Shown: positions 17,356 to 26,390 of the stretch, piece after piece
Numbering within the stretch: position 1 is the stretch's first letter
Layout: each line of letters starts with the position of its first letter
Notes under the pieces: model-generated
What the model was told of the DNA's origin: nothing
The model's input: only the letters and a program-made list of their open reading frames with translations
Database searches by the model: none
Made by a program: the position numbers and the translations under genes
Assembly (NCBI RefSeq): GCF_039822625.1
Contig: NZ_JBDLLG010000015.1
Span: forward strand, 57,050 to 121,049
Origin: Marinimicrobium locisalis
GTDB lineage: Bacteria > Pseudomonadota > Gammaproteobacteria > Pseudomonadales > Cellvibrionaceae
Reading direction: 5' to 3'
DNA length: 64,000 bases

Positions 17356-18708
17356 TTAGGGTTTATCCAGTGCATGCATTTCTTCCGCATGGGCACGAAT
17401 CACTTCCAGGGTGGAGGCGTCGGTATCAAATACCGAGTTAAGACCCTGTGCCTCTTGGGGCGGATCACCGGTGTAGTCATCCCCTTCGGCCCACATGAAG
17501 TCGCTCTGCCCCGCCCGGCCCGAGCCGCCCCATGTCCAGAAGTTGGTGCCGGCAATGGCATCGCCCGCGGCGGCCCGCTCGTGAATCAAATCAAATACCG
17601 CCGCGTAAATATCATCCCGATACTGGGTAGAAGTGCCGGGCTCAAAACGCCCTTGGTCACGCTCGACGCCAAATTCGGAAAGAACAATGGGCTTGCCCAT
17701 TTCATTGGCCAGATCCACATGGGCGTTCATGTAGTCATAGGCTTCTTTCATGGCACTCTCGTAGGTAGCCTCGGGGTTGTGAATATCAAACCAGCTCCAG
17801 TTTTTTAGCCACATATGGAAGGTCAGGTAATCCACGTAGGGGCTTTCGTGCGCTTCACGGTACAGTTCAATATCCCGCAGCGCGCCCATTGCCCCTTCAT
17901 TGCCGGTGCTTACCAACTGTTTGGGTGCCAACGAGTCGATGTACTTGGCCGTTTCGTGAATCCAGTTTTTGAAGTGTTCAAAGTACGGCCGTCCGTCGGC
18001 GTCGCTGCCCGGACGGGGCTCGTTCGCCAACTGCCAGGACATGACAGTGGGATCTTCATTGTAGCGCCGACCGTTAATGCTGTTGGTGCGGGTTACGATG
18101 GTTTTGATGACATCCCGGTACCACTTTTGGGCTTCCGGCATACGATAAAAGCGCGCGGAGTTTTGCATAAATGCGTTCCACTCCCCGGTTTTATCCGGGT
18201 CCATCACCGGCTCGCCGGTCAGCCAGGCCACATACTGGGACATGCCGCCGGACCACTGCCAGAAGTTATTCATATAGAGAACCGCTTTCATATCCCGCTT
18301 GGCCATTTCCGCCAGCAGGAAGTCCAGACCTTTGAGCAGATTGTCGTTGTACTCGCCCGGTTCCTCGACCAGAGCCGGCTGAACGGCACGCATCAGTTCA
18401 CTGCTTTCCGAGGCCGCCAGCACCCGCAAGTTGGTAATGCCGTTGGCCTTGAGGTTATCCAACTCCCGCAACAGACGCTCACGGTCGCCTTCCGGCCCCG
18501 GCGAACCGAGGTAGGCGCCGTACCAGAAGTTGGTGCCCACAAAATAGTAACGCTCCCCGTCCAGCACAAAGTGACGGCCGTCCACCTGAACAAAACCGCT
18601 TTGCTCCGAGGTTTCACTGATCGATGTCTGGCCGCAGGCCGTCAACACCAGCGCCGCCAGCACCGGCAAAATGAGCTTTCGATAGAACATTGTTTTTATA
18701 GCCACCAT
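17356..18708 (-). CDS. GH5 (subfamily 7-like) endo-beta-1,4-mannanase lipoprotein
   Basis: The 450-residue predicted lipoprotein has lipobox VLTAC (Cys near 25). It begins its GH5 fold with FVGTNFWYGAYLGS. The acid/base Glu is in SWQLANEPRPG near 229 and the nucleophile Glu in PIVLSEFGVER near 344. GTNFWTWGG completes the barrel. The pattern is that of bacterial GH5_7 mannanases such as Cellvibrio Man5 enzymes. It cleaves beta-mannan backbones into short manno-oligosaccharides, probably anchored to the outer membrane. ATG 18708 has AAGG nine bases upstream and is preferred over the internal ATG at 18690. Neighbours are the mannobiose 2-epimerase and GH27 genes. Confidence 0.93.
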   Translation of the reverse strand: MVAIKTMFYRKLILPVLAALVLTACGQTSISETSEQSGFVQVDGRHFVLDGERYYFVGTNFWYGAYLGSPGPEGDRERLLRELDNLKANGITNLRVLAASESSELMRAVQPALVEEPGEYNDNLLKGLDFLLAEMAKRDMKAVLYMNNFWQWSGGMSQYVAWLTGEPVMDPDKTGEWNAFMQNSARFYRMPEAQKWYRDVIKTIVTRTNSINGRRYNEDPTVMSWQLANEPRPGSDADGRPYFEHFKNWIHETAKYIDSLAPKQLVSTGNEGAMGALRDIELYREAHESPYVDYLTFHMWLKNWSWFDIHNPEATYESAMKEAYDYMNAHVDLANEMGKPIVLSEFGVERDQGRFEPGTSTQYRDDIYAAVFDLIHERAAAGDAIAGTNFWTWGGSGRAGQSDFMWAEGDDYTGDPPQEAQGLNSVFDTDASTLEVIRAHAEEMHALDKP

Positions 18709-18751
18709 AACGACCTTCAGATTATTGTTAAAAGGGTTGGTTTGTCGCTTG

Positions 18752-19969
18752 CTAGTTGTTCAACATGCGAATCATTTCCAGCATGGCCCGGCCGTTGTGG
18801 TACGGCCCTTTCCATGCGCCCAGCTTGTAAGGCGGTGCGTGGGACTGATCATCCAGCGTGGACAGCCACAACCATTCACCACTGTCGCCCGCCATTTGGT
18901 ACTTTTGCATGAACCGCCACAGCCGCTCAGCCGCCAAGTAGAAGCGATCCTCCCCGCTAAGGCAGTAGGCTTTGTAATAGCCGACCATGGCTTCGGCCTG
19001 AACCCACCACACTCGCTCTTGATTCACTCGATGCCGGTCAAATTCATAGCCGTCGTACATTTCGCCATGCTCGCCCATTGCCTCCTTCAGGCACACATCG
19101 GCCATCGCGATGAGGGTGGGTCGAAGCCGCCTGGTAACGGATTCATCTCCCAGTGACTCCACGGCCTTGGCCAGAAGCCAACTGCACTCAATATCATGGC
19201 CATAGGTAAAGCCGGGGGAATGGTCCCGCCAGTCATGGTCCATGAACATCCGCAAGTGGAAATTGCCTTTGTTAATAATATAACGGTCAAAGCAGTCAAT
19301 CGAATACCGCAGCGCATCGGCCACGTCTTGGGAAGGATCCACTTGATAAAGAGTGGTATAGGCTTCCACCACGTGCAGGTGGGTATTCATGGTTTTAGGG
19401 TAGTTAAGATCTTTTGTACTCAGACGGGCATCCTCCATCACTTCCCACTCACGAGTGAAAGCTTCCAGATAGCCACCCTTCTCCCGGTCCACCGTATGCC
19501 GTTCAAGCAATGCAAACGCCTTCTTCGCTTCGCAGAGCGCACGCGGCTCCTGAGTTAACTGGTAATAAGCCAGTAGCGCGTAGATGGCAAACGCTTGGGC
19601 GTACACCTGTTTCTTGGTGTCCGTGGGCCGACCGTTGCAGTCGAGCATCCAATAGACGCCGCCGTGGGCTTTGTCCAGAAAGTGTTCGAGAATATAGTGG
19701 TAACTGCGTTCGGCTGCCTTCCGGTAACGGGGGGCATCCACCGTCCGGGAAAGCTCGCAGAAAAACCAAAGTATCCGGGTATTGAGTACGACGCCCTTTT
19801 CGGCTTCAGGCACCGGCGTGTTGTCCACCCCCACCTCGCCAAAAAAACCGCCGCGCTCATGGTCCCAACCGTAGTCCAGCCACCAGTGCGCAATACGCTC
19901 CAGTTCGACGTAAAACTCCCGACGCAGCGCTTTTTGCCGATCGTCGTATTCGAGTTCGTCCACGGCCAT
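18752..19969 (-). CDS. Mannobiose/cellobiose 2-epimerase (AGE superfamily)
   Basis: The 405-residue (alpha/alpha)6 barrel protein has FYVELERIAHWWLDYGWD at the N-terminus, HGGVYWMLD, FTYGHDIECSWLLAKA and RVWWVQAEAMVGYY, all typical of cellobiose 2-epimerases. These convert beta-1,4-mannobiose to mannosyl-beta-1,4-glucose, the GH130 substrate. I prefer ATG 19969: GAGGA lies nine bases upstream, and this start overlaps the GH130 stop codon (TAATG), which suggests translational coupling. The ATG at 19978 is too close to that ribosome site. A cytoplasmic location follows from the lack of a signal peptide. Mannobiose rather than cellobiose is inferred from the cluster. Confidence 0.92.
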   Translation of the reverse strand: MAVDELEYDDRQKALRREFYVELERIAHWWLDYGWDHERGGFFGEVGVDNTPVPEAEKGVVLNTRILWFFCELSRTVDAPRYRKAAERSYHYILEHFLDKAHGGVYWMLDCNGRPTDTKKQVYAQAFAIYALLAYYQLTQEPRALCEAKKAFALLERHTVDREKGGYLEAFTREWEVMEDARLSTKDLNYPKTMNTHLHVVEAYTTLYQVDPSQDVADALRYSIDCFDRYIINKGNFHLRMFMDHDWRDHSPGFTYGHDIECSWLLAKAVESLGDESVTRRLRPTLIAMADVCLKEAMGEHGEMYDGYEFDRHRVNQERVWWVQAEAMVGYYKAYCLSGEDRFYLAAERLWRFMQKYQMAGDSGEWLWLSTLDDQSHAPPYKLGAWKGPYHNGRAMLEMIRMLNN

Positions 19970-21150
19970 TATTTCCATTCCTCTAATAGCTTGAGATTCG
20001 CCGCAATCAATTGGTTGCGGTTGGCAACCGAGGCAGCGGAGCGGAGCCCGTCTTCCGGAGTATGCAGCACGTAGTCCACCAACTTGTCCACGGTGGAGGT
20101 GGCCACATGCATGCGGGTATCCGATGAGGCGTAGTAGATAAACACCTCGTTGTTTTCATTGACGATCCAGCCGTTGGCAAACGTCACATTGGACACATCG
20201 CCCACGCGCTCCTCCCCTTTGGGGGCAATAAAATGGCCCGCCGGGCGGTGGGTGACCACCCAGGGCCGTTCCAGTTCGGTCATAAACAGGTACAACACGT
20301 AACGCAAACCGGCGGCGGTATTGCGCACACCATGGGCCAGGTGCAGCCAGCCCTTGTCGGTTTTGATCGGTACCGGCCCCTGGCCGTTCTTCACTTCTTT
20401 AATCGTGTGGTAGGCCTTGCCGTCGACAATCACTTCTTCTTTGATTTCGGCATTTTCCATGGACTCGCTCAACCCCCAGCCGATGCCGCCACCTTTCCCA
20501 ACGCTGATAAAGCCGTCCTGCGGGCGGGTGTAAAGGGCGTACTTGCCATCGACAAGCTCGGGGTGCAATACCACGTTGCGCTGCTGGCCGGAATAGGTCA
20601 CCAAGTCCGGCAAGCGCTCCCAGGTGATCAGGTCTGTGGTGCGGGCGATGCCACATTGAGCCTCAGCCGCCGACAGGTCATTGGGCTGGCTTTCATCTTT
20701 GCGCTCGGTGCAGAACAGGCCGTAGATGTAGCCGTCTTCGTGCTGGGTCAAACGCATGTCGTAGACATTGGTGTCGGGGCGATCGGTTTCCGGCAGGGTG
20801 ATCGGATAGTCCCAGAACCGGAAGTTGTCCACGCCGTTGGGGCTTTCGGCAATGGCAAAAAAGGATTTGCGATCATCTCCTTCCACCCGAACCGCCAACA
20901 AGTACTTGCCGTCCCGATACAGGGCGCCGGCATTGAAGGTGGCATTCACCCCCTGGCGCTCCATCAGGTGAGGGTTGGTGTCCGGGTTGAGATCGTAACG
21001 CCAGAATACCGGGGCGTGATCAGCGGTCAGAATCGGGCTCTGCCAACGTTGGTATACCCCATTCCCGCCAACGGCCGGGCGGTTCTTGCGGGTAACAAGG
21101 AGTTCGTGGTCGCGCAACAGCGACTGAACGGCGTCATTAAAGTCACTCAT
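19969..21150 (-). CDS. GH130 mannosyl-beta-1,4-glucose phosphorylase
   Basis: The 393-residue protein is a five-bladed propeller of GH130 subfamily 1. GVNATFNAGAL, TNVYDMRLTQHEDG (catalytic Asp near 131), GPVPIKTDKGWLHLAHGVR and GDVSNVTFANGWI are visible. It phosphorolyses 4-O-beta-mannosylglucose to mannose-1-phosphate and glucose in the cytoplasm, completing the epimerase-dependent mannobiose route. It is the first gene of the four-gene mannan run, and its promoter carries a LacI-type operator at 21324-21337. The start codon ATG is at 21150, with an untranslated leader of about 165 bases. Confidence 0.94.
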   Translation of the reverse strand: MSDFNDAVQSLLRDHELLVTRKNRPAVGGNGVYQRWQSPILTADHAPVFWRYDLNPDTNPHLMERQGVNATFNAGALYRDGKYLLAVRVEGDDRKSFFAIAESPNGVDNFRFWDYPITLPETDRPDTNVYDMRLTQHEDGYIYGLFCTERKDESQPNDLSAAEAQCGIARTTDLITWERLPDLVTYSGQQRNVVLHPELVDGKYALYTRPQDGFISVGKGGGIGWGLSESMENAEIKEEVIVDGKAYHTIKEVKNGQGPVPIKTDKGWLHLAHGVRNTAAGLRYVLYLFMTELERPWVVTHRPAGHFIAPKGEERVGDVSNVTFANGWIVNENNEVFIYYASSDTRMHVATSTVDKLVDYVLHTPEDGLRSAASVANRNQLIAANLKLLEEWK

Positions 21151-21321
21151 GAAACGTTAAGTCCTGACTGGTGGTCGGCTCATCAACAACAAGCCGAGAT
21201 TTATTAGACAAATAGGGTCGGTGGCCACCGCTACGGGCTTCGAAACCGCCCCTTTCTCCCGTTGTCCATGTGGCGCTCCGCCACTCATAAAGACAACGAT
21301 ACACATAAGAACTTTCACTAT

Positions 21322-21350
21322 AATGTAATCGGTTACAGTCCGAGATGCAA
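21322..21350 (-). promoter_or_regulatory. Promoter and LacI operator of the GH130-epimerase-mannanase operon
   Basis: On the minus strand TTGCAT (21350-21345) and TACATT (21327-21322) are spaced by 17 bases. The perfect palindrome TGTAATCGGTTACA (21324-21337) covers the -10 region. The same layout is seen before the SSS symporter gene. Repression by the LacI protein at 25323 is inferred. Confidence 0.8.
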
Positions 21351-21407
21351 CCTCCTTTCACACTCACTTCAGCTCGGGGGCGCCCTCAAGGGGCGCCTGC
21401 CGACCCA

Positions 21408-23282
21408 TTAATGCTTGGAAACAATGCTCTCTTCCGCTTCCCGAACCAGCTCTGCCGGCATATCGTCTGGGTATTCTTCCAGCTTGCACCACCAATTACG
21501 CCAAAGGAACAGGCTGGTCACCGCGACCACCGCCATTGCTGTGGCAAACTCCTGCCAGTGCTGGATCACCATAAAGATGGGCGCAGCCACCAAACCGGTC
21601 TGCCAGACAATGCCCACCACCACATTGGCCGCATCCCGCCAAAAATGAGGGTTGGCCTTAACGCCGGGGTAATCGGCTTGCACGGCATCGCGTACCGGGC
21701 CCCAGAACCCCCAAGGGCGGACCTTAACGTAAAAGCGCTTGAGCACATCCATATCGTCCGGCGGTGTCAGTAGAGACCCAACGACACAGACGAACAGACA
21801 AGCCGCGAGCATAAAGGGAAAGGCATACAGCGGGTCCAGGTCTGTCAGCATGGGCAACCCCAGGGCAATGATCAGCCCCACCACCATGCCGAAGAAGTAG
21901 CCGTACCCGTTGAAGCGCCACCAGTACCACTTGAGCACATTGGAGGCGGCATAGGCGCCGTAGAGACCACTGACGATCCACTGGATAATTTCGTGCAATG
22001 TGGGAATAAACAGACCAATACCCACGCCGATCACCACGAAGGCGACGGAGACAATGTAGCTGAGGTACACGTACCGCTTGGGGTCGGCATCGTCGTTGAT
22101 ATAGCGCTTGTAGATATCATTGACCACATAGGCCGGGGCCGCATTGGTAGTGGCCGCGAAGGTGGACATGAAGGCGGCCAACAGGCCGGCAATCAGAAGG
22201 CCGAGCAGGCCGGTCGGTACGTAATGCTTCATGGCCATGGGCAGGATCTGCTCAAAGTCCACCGCCTCACCCATGGCCCTCAGGTCATCCATAAAGAACG
22301 TCAGCGCCAGGGCGGTCAGGCCGGTAATCAACATGTAACGGGGAAAGAGCATCACCACGTTCACAAACCAACTGACCTTGGCCGCCTCGGAGGGAGACTG
22401 GGCCGATAGGATCCGCTGCATGTCATAGTTGGGGGCGGGCCCGGCCATACTGACCAGGATGCCCTTGAGCAACATCAACATGAAGAAGATACCGAACATG
22501 TCGTAGCCGTCGGCGGCGATTCGGGTATTGGCCGCATCGAGGGTGCCGCTCCAGTCCATATCCAGGGTCCACTTGAGCCCCACATCGGTCCAGCCGTTGG
22601 GGATTACGGCCTGAAGCACCTCGGGGGAAACCTGCTGCATGGCGATAATGCCCACCGCCACGCAAGCGATGGTCATAATGAAGAACTGCAGCACTTCTGT
22701 GAACACCACGCTGAACATCCCGCCTTTAACCACATAGACGGTGGTAATCGCGGTGATAATCAGACCGTAAAGGACTTCGTTCCAGTAGGGCTCGGCGTGC
22801 AGCTGCCACGGCAGGAAAACCGCCGCAAACTTACCGATACCGATAAAGCCATAGGCGAGAAAGCTCATCACCCCCACCAGGGCAAACACCACCACACTCA
22901 AGTGCGACAGGCGCGAACCCAGGCCTTCGCCGAAACGGAAGGTGATCCACTCCGCGCCGGTCATCACGCCCGAGCGGCGCAACCAAACCGACAGAAACAC
23001 CATGAGGAAAATCTGGTTGAAGACTGGCCAGAGCCAGGGGATGTAAATACTGGTCAGCCCGTAAATAAAGAGCAGGGAAACCAGCCACATGGTGCCGCTG
23101 ATATCGAACTGGCCCGAGGCGTTGGAAATACCCAGAAAATACCAGCGCAGCTTGTTGCCGCCCAAAAAATAACTGCGAATGTTGCCCGACGCCCGGCGCG
23201 AGACCCAGAGCCCCACTCCCAGCGTGGCGAGCCCGTAAATAAAAATAACCACGAGGTCGAGGGTGGCAAGCTGAAACTCCAT
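21408..23282 (-). CDS. SSS-family sodium/sugar symporter of the mannan locus
   Basis: The 624-residue protein has about fourteen hydrophobic helices. SSS (SLC5-like) features include LGVGLWVSRRASGNIRSYFL at the N-terminus, GAEWITFRFGEG, and AAFMSTFAATTNAAPAYVVN in the sodium-site region. It is likely an inner-membrane Na+ symporter for mannose, mannobiose or related sugars. The substrate is inferred from the GH130 operon downstream and from the shared operator. ATG 23282 starts just before the first helix; an in-frame ATG at 23309 and longer forms are possible but lack a better ribosome site. It has its own promoter, so it may be a separate transcript. Confidence 0.88.
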   Translation of the reverse strand: MEFQLATLDLVVIFIYGLATLGVGLWVSRRASGNIRSYFLGGNKLRWYFLGISNASGQFDISGTMWLVSLLFIYGLTSIYIPWLWPVFNQIFLMVFLSVWLRRSGVMTGAEWITFRFGEGLGSRLSHLSVVVFALVGVMSFLAYGFIGIGKFAAVFLPWQLHAEPYWNEVLYGLIITAITTVYVVKGGMFSVVFTEVLQFFIMTIACVAVGIIAMQQVSPEVLQAVIPNGWTDVGLKWTLDMDWSGTLDAANTRIAADGYDMFGIFFMLMLLKGILVSMAGPAPNYDMQRILSAQSPSEAAKVSWFVNVVMLFPRYMLITGLTALALTFFMDDLRAMGEAVDFEQILPMAMKHYVPTGLLGLLIAGLLAAFMSTFAATTNAAPAYVVNDIYKRYINDDADPKRYVYLSYIVSVAFVVIGVGIGLFIPTLHEIIQWIVSGLYGAYAASNVLKWYWWRFNGYGYFFGMVVGLIIALGLPMLTDLDPLYAFPFMLAACLFVCVVGSLLTPPDDMDVLKRFYVKVRPWGFWGPVRDAVQADYPGVKANPHFWRDAANVVVGIVWQTGLVAAPIFMVIQHWQEFATAMAVVAVTSLFLWRNWWCKLEEYPDDMPAELVREAEESIVSKH

Positions 23283-23378
23283 AAGGTCTATCCCGTTATT
23301 GTGATGCATCTTCTCTACGACGTCAGACGCTAGCGAACCAATGCGGTCAAAGAGAGGCCTGGCGCTCAAACAGACACA

Positions 23379-23407
23379 AATGTAACCGGTTCCATAACGC
23401 ATTGCAA
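23379..23407 (-). promoter_or_regulatory. Promoter and LacI operator of the SSS symporter gene
   Basis: On the minus strand TTGCAA (23407-23402) and TACATT (23384-23379) are 17 bases apart. The near-palindrome TGTAACCGGTTCCA (23381-23394) overlaps the -10. The site sits between the divergent SSS and GPH symporter genes and could control both. Confidence 0.8.
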
Positions 23408-23627
23408 GCGCCTTTTCGCTGAAATGCCACCGGGCCATGGCGCCTGTCATCGCATCTCACTGTACATTTACCAACCCGCCCATTATGCTAGCCCCGCTCT
23501 CAACAGGGGTGGCCTGATCCAGCAGAAGCCCTCTCTCTGCGGCCTGTTAGGCAATACCAAAGAACAATCGGCAATCGGCACAGGCACGGACTCCACCCCC
23601 CACATAACAAAACCCATGAGGTGTGCA

Positions 23628-25214
23628 GTGACGGAACCAACTCAACACAGACTTTCCCTACTGGAGAAAAGTGGCTACGCCATGGGCGATGCCGCCGCCA
23701 ACCTGGTTTGGCGAGGAGCCTTGGCTTATCTGGCCATTTTCTATACCGATACCTTGGGCATTTCCGCCGCGGCGGCCGCCCTGCTCCTGCTGGTGGTGCG
23801 CCTCTCCGACGGGATGACCGACATCATCATGGGCATGGTGGCGGACCGCACCAAGTCAAAACACGGCCGCTTTCGCCCCTGGATTCTCTGGTCCGCACCG
23901 GTATTGGGCCTGTTTATGGTTTTGGCCTTTACCGCCCCGGACCTCAGCCCCGAGATGAAGCTGCTCTGGGCGTACTTCACCTACATCGGGTTGACGCTCG
24001 CCTATACCGTGAACAACGTTCCCTACTCGGCCCTGATGGGCGTGATGACCCCTAGCCACAACGAGCGCAGTGTCTTGTCCGGCTACCGCTTCTTCGGCGC
24101 CTTTCTCGGCGGCGTATTGGTAATGGGGTTCACCCCGCAGTTGGTGGAGCTGTTCGGGCAGGGAGACGATGCCCAAGGTTACCAGTACACCATGTATATG
24201 TTTGCCGCGCTGCTGGTAGCCCTGTGCCTGGTGACCTTTTTCACCACCCGCGAGCGGGTTGAATCCGTGGCGAATACGGCCTCTCTACGCAAAGAGCTGA
24301 CCGACCTCAGCCTGAACCTTCCTCTGATTATCGTTCCATTACTGGCCATTTCGGCGTTCTTTTACAGCCTGACGCAGGGCGAGGACGCCACCTATCAACT
24401 GAACAGCCTGTACACCGGCGTAATCTGCGCCGTGGTATTGTTCCTGACCGGCTATTTTGTTCGTAAGCTGGTGCGCAAGCCCGAAAGCGAAACCACCCCT
24501 TCGCAGCGGGACCTGATCGACCTGATCACCAATATGCCCTGGCTGATGATTCTGGGTCTGGGTTTTCTGACCATGCTGTTCAACGGCATCAAGTACGGAA
24601 TCATCGCCTACTATTTCAAGCACTATGTCGGCGATGCCTCGCTCTCGGGCTGGTACTTTATCGTGTTGTTGCTGGTGTCCATGGTCGCGGCGCTGGTGGC
24701 GGGTTACCTGGCTCGCCTGCTCGGCAAGAAAACTCTCTTTGTCATCTCCCTGGCCGTCAGCGGCCTCTTGACCTGCACCATCGCCTTGGTTCCCCCGGGC
24801 GAGGTGCTCTGGGTCTTTATCATCGGTGGGGCCGCCGAGTTTTTCGCCGCGTTTATGCCGGTGCTGGTCTTCAGCATGCTGGGTGATGCGGCGGACTACT
24901 CCGAGTGGAAGCACAACCGCCGCGCCACGGGGCTGTTCTACTCGGCCGGCACCTTTATCCAGAAAACCGGTGGCGGTTTCGCCGGGGCGCTGGTGCTGAT
25001 TGTGCTCAACGCCTATGGCTACGTGGGCACGGACCCGAGCACCATCCAGCAAGCCACCGGCGGCATGATCTCGCTGATGAGCTGGATTCCGTCGATTTTC
25101 GCGTTCGTCTCCATTCTGTTGCTGGTGGTATACCCGCTCAACGCCGAGCGCATGAATCAGATAGAATACGACCTGCGTCAGCGCCGCCGCGAAGCTGGCC
25201 TCGCCGACTCCTAA
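23628..25214 (+). CDS. GPH-family sugar:cation symporter
   Basis: The 528-residue membrane protein has GPH signatures: EKSGYAMGDAAANLVWRG at the start, RLSDGMTDIIMGMVADRTKSKHGRFRPW and the later GDAADYSEWKHNRRATGLFYS. It should import oligosaccharides or disaccharides, here probably manno-oligosaccharides, with Na+ or H+. I prefer the GTG at 23628 because GAGGTG lies a few bases upstream and the product then starts at TEPTQHRLSLLEKSG; ATG 23616 is an alternative. The protein is longer than the usual 450-480 residues because about 60 residues with two extra hydrophobic stretches lie in the middle (LPLIIVPLLAISAFFYS, VICAVVLFLTGYFV). The LacI gene follows 108 bp downstream. Confidence 0.88.
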   Translation: MTEPTQHRLSLLEKSGYAMGDAAANLVWRGALAYLAIFYTDTLGISAAAAALLLLVVRLSDGMTDIIMGMVADRTKSKHGRFRPWILWSAPVLGLFMVLAFTAPDLSPEMKLLWAYFTYIGLTLAYTVNNVPYSALMGVMTPSHNERSVLSGYRFFGAFLGGVLVMGFTPQLVELFGQGDDAQGYQYTMYMFAALLVALCLVTFFTTRERVESVANTASLRKELTDLSLNLPLIIVPLLAISAFFYSLTQGEDATYQLNSLYTGVICAVVLFLTGYFVRKLVRKPESETTPSQRDLIDLITNMPWLMILGLGFLTMLFNGIKYGIIAYYFKHYVGDASLSGWYFIVLLLVSMVAALVAGYLARLLGKKTLFVISLAVSGLLTCTIALVPPGEVLWVFIIGGAAEFFAAFMPVLVFSMLGDAADYSEWKHNRRATGLFYSAGTFIQKTGGGFAGALVLIVLNAYGYVGTDPSTIQQATGGMISLMSWIPSIFAFVSILLLVVYPLNAERMNQIEYDLRQRRREAGLADS

Positions 25215-25322
25215 CCCCCCTCTCCTCCGGCGGCCCAGACGGGCCCCGGAGGGGACGGCACCGGTCGGTGTTTGTCGTAACTTGTGCCATAATCCAGGCT
25301 TGTCCACCAAAGAGTTGCCACT

Positions 25323-26339
25323 ATGTCCAGTATTCGCGATGTCGCCCGTGAAGCCGGCGTTTCCGTAGCCACCGTATCCCGTGCTCTGAGCAACCCGGAG
25401 AAGGTGTCGGAAGAGAGCATGAGTAAAGTACACCGAGCGATTGAGAAGGTCGGTTACCGCCCCAACATGCTCGCCCGCAACTTTCGCTCGGCCCGCTCCT
25501 ACGCCATCGTGGTATTGGTCCCGGACATCGCCAACCCCTTTTACTCGCTGGTTATTCGCGCCATCGAGGACCGAGCCCAGCAAAAGGGTTACGCGGTGCT
25601 GCTGGGAGATACCCGAGGCACCCCTGAGCGGGAAATGGAGTACATCCGGCGGGTGGAAACGCGCCTGGCGGACGGCCTGCTTCAGCTAAGGCCGCACTCG
25701 GAAAAGGCCCACAATGTGATTCCGGCGGATATCGCTTCGGTGAACGCCTGTGGCTGTGAGTACACCACGGGCCCCTCCGTGCGCATCGATAACCGGGGCG
25801 CGGCCAAAACCATGGTGGATTATCTAATCTCGCTCGGGCACCGTCGCATTGGGGTCATTTCGGGCCTGAAAGACAACCCCCACGCCATCGACCGGATGAA
25901 GGGCTATAAAGAAAGTCTGGCGGCCCACGGCATTGCGTTCGAGCCCGAGCTGGTGGCCGAGGGGGACTTCACTATGTGGTCCGGCCTGAACAGTGCCTTT
26001 CAGTTCTGCCACATGAAAAACCGGCCCACGGCCATTTTCTCCATGAACGATGAGATGGCCATCGGGGCCATTCAGACGCTGAAGTCCCAGGGCATTCGGG
26101 TTCCGGAGGATATGTCGGTCACGGGTTTTGACGACATCGCCTACGCCAAGTACTGCGACCCCAGCCTGACCACCATGTCCCAACCCGCCGAGGAAATGGG
26201 CAAAATGGCCATGGACATGCTGCTGAAAATCATCGAGGGAGAGCCGCTAACGCAAACCGAGTGCGTGCTGCCCACCGAGTTTATTATTCGCAAGAGCACC
26301 GCACCGGCCCCCGACGCGGCCGAACCCGGTAGCGCTTAG
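25323..26339 (+). CDS. LacI-family regulator of the mannan locus
   Basis: The 338-residue protein has an N-terminal LacI helix-turn-helix (IRDVAREAGVSVATVSRALS, residues 4-23), a hinge (YRPNMLARNFRSARS) and a periplasmic-binding-like core (VVLVPDIANPFYSLVIRAIE). Four near-palindromes of the form TGTAACCGGTTACA lie before the GH130, SSS and mannose-isomerase genes and have the central CG typical of LacI operators. It is the only LacI gene here, so it is the natural candidate repressor. The inducer is unknown and is probably a mannan-derived sugar. Confidence 0.92.
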   Translation: MSSIRDVAREAGVSVATVSRALSNPEKVSEESMSKVHRAIEKVGYRPNMLARNFRSARSYAIVVLVPDIANPFYSLVIRAIEDRAQQKGYAVLLGDTRGTPEREMEYIRRVETRLADGLLQLRPHSEKAHNVIPADIASVNACGCEYTTGPSVRIDNRGAAKTMVDYLISLGHRRIGVISGLKDNPHAIDRMKGYKESLAAHGIAFEPELVAEGDFTMWSGLNSAFQFCHMKNRPTAIFSMNDEMAIGAIQTLKSQGIRVPEDMSVTGFDDIAYAKYCDPSLTTMSQPAEEMGKMAMDMLLKIIEGEPLTQTECVLPTEFIIRKSTAPAPDAAEPGSA

Positions 26340-26390
26340 GAAACCACTCCCGCCACCTAACTCAGGCCCGGCCCCCCATGGGACCGAGCG

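Noticed and set aside
24339..25583. 414-codon open frame opposite the GPH symporter and LacI start
   Set aside because: Composition is typical of an antisense shadow (many Gly, His, Gln, Arg), and it crosses two real genes.
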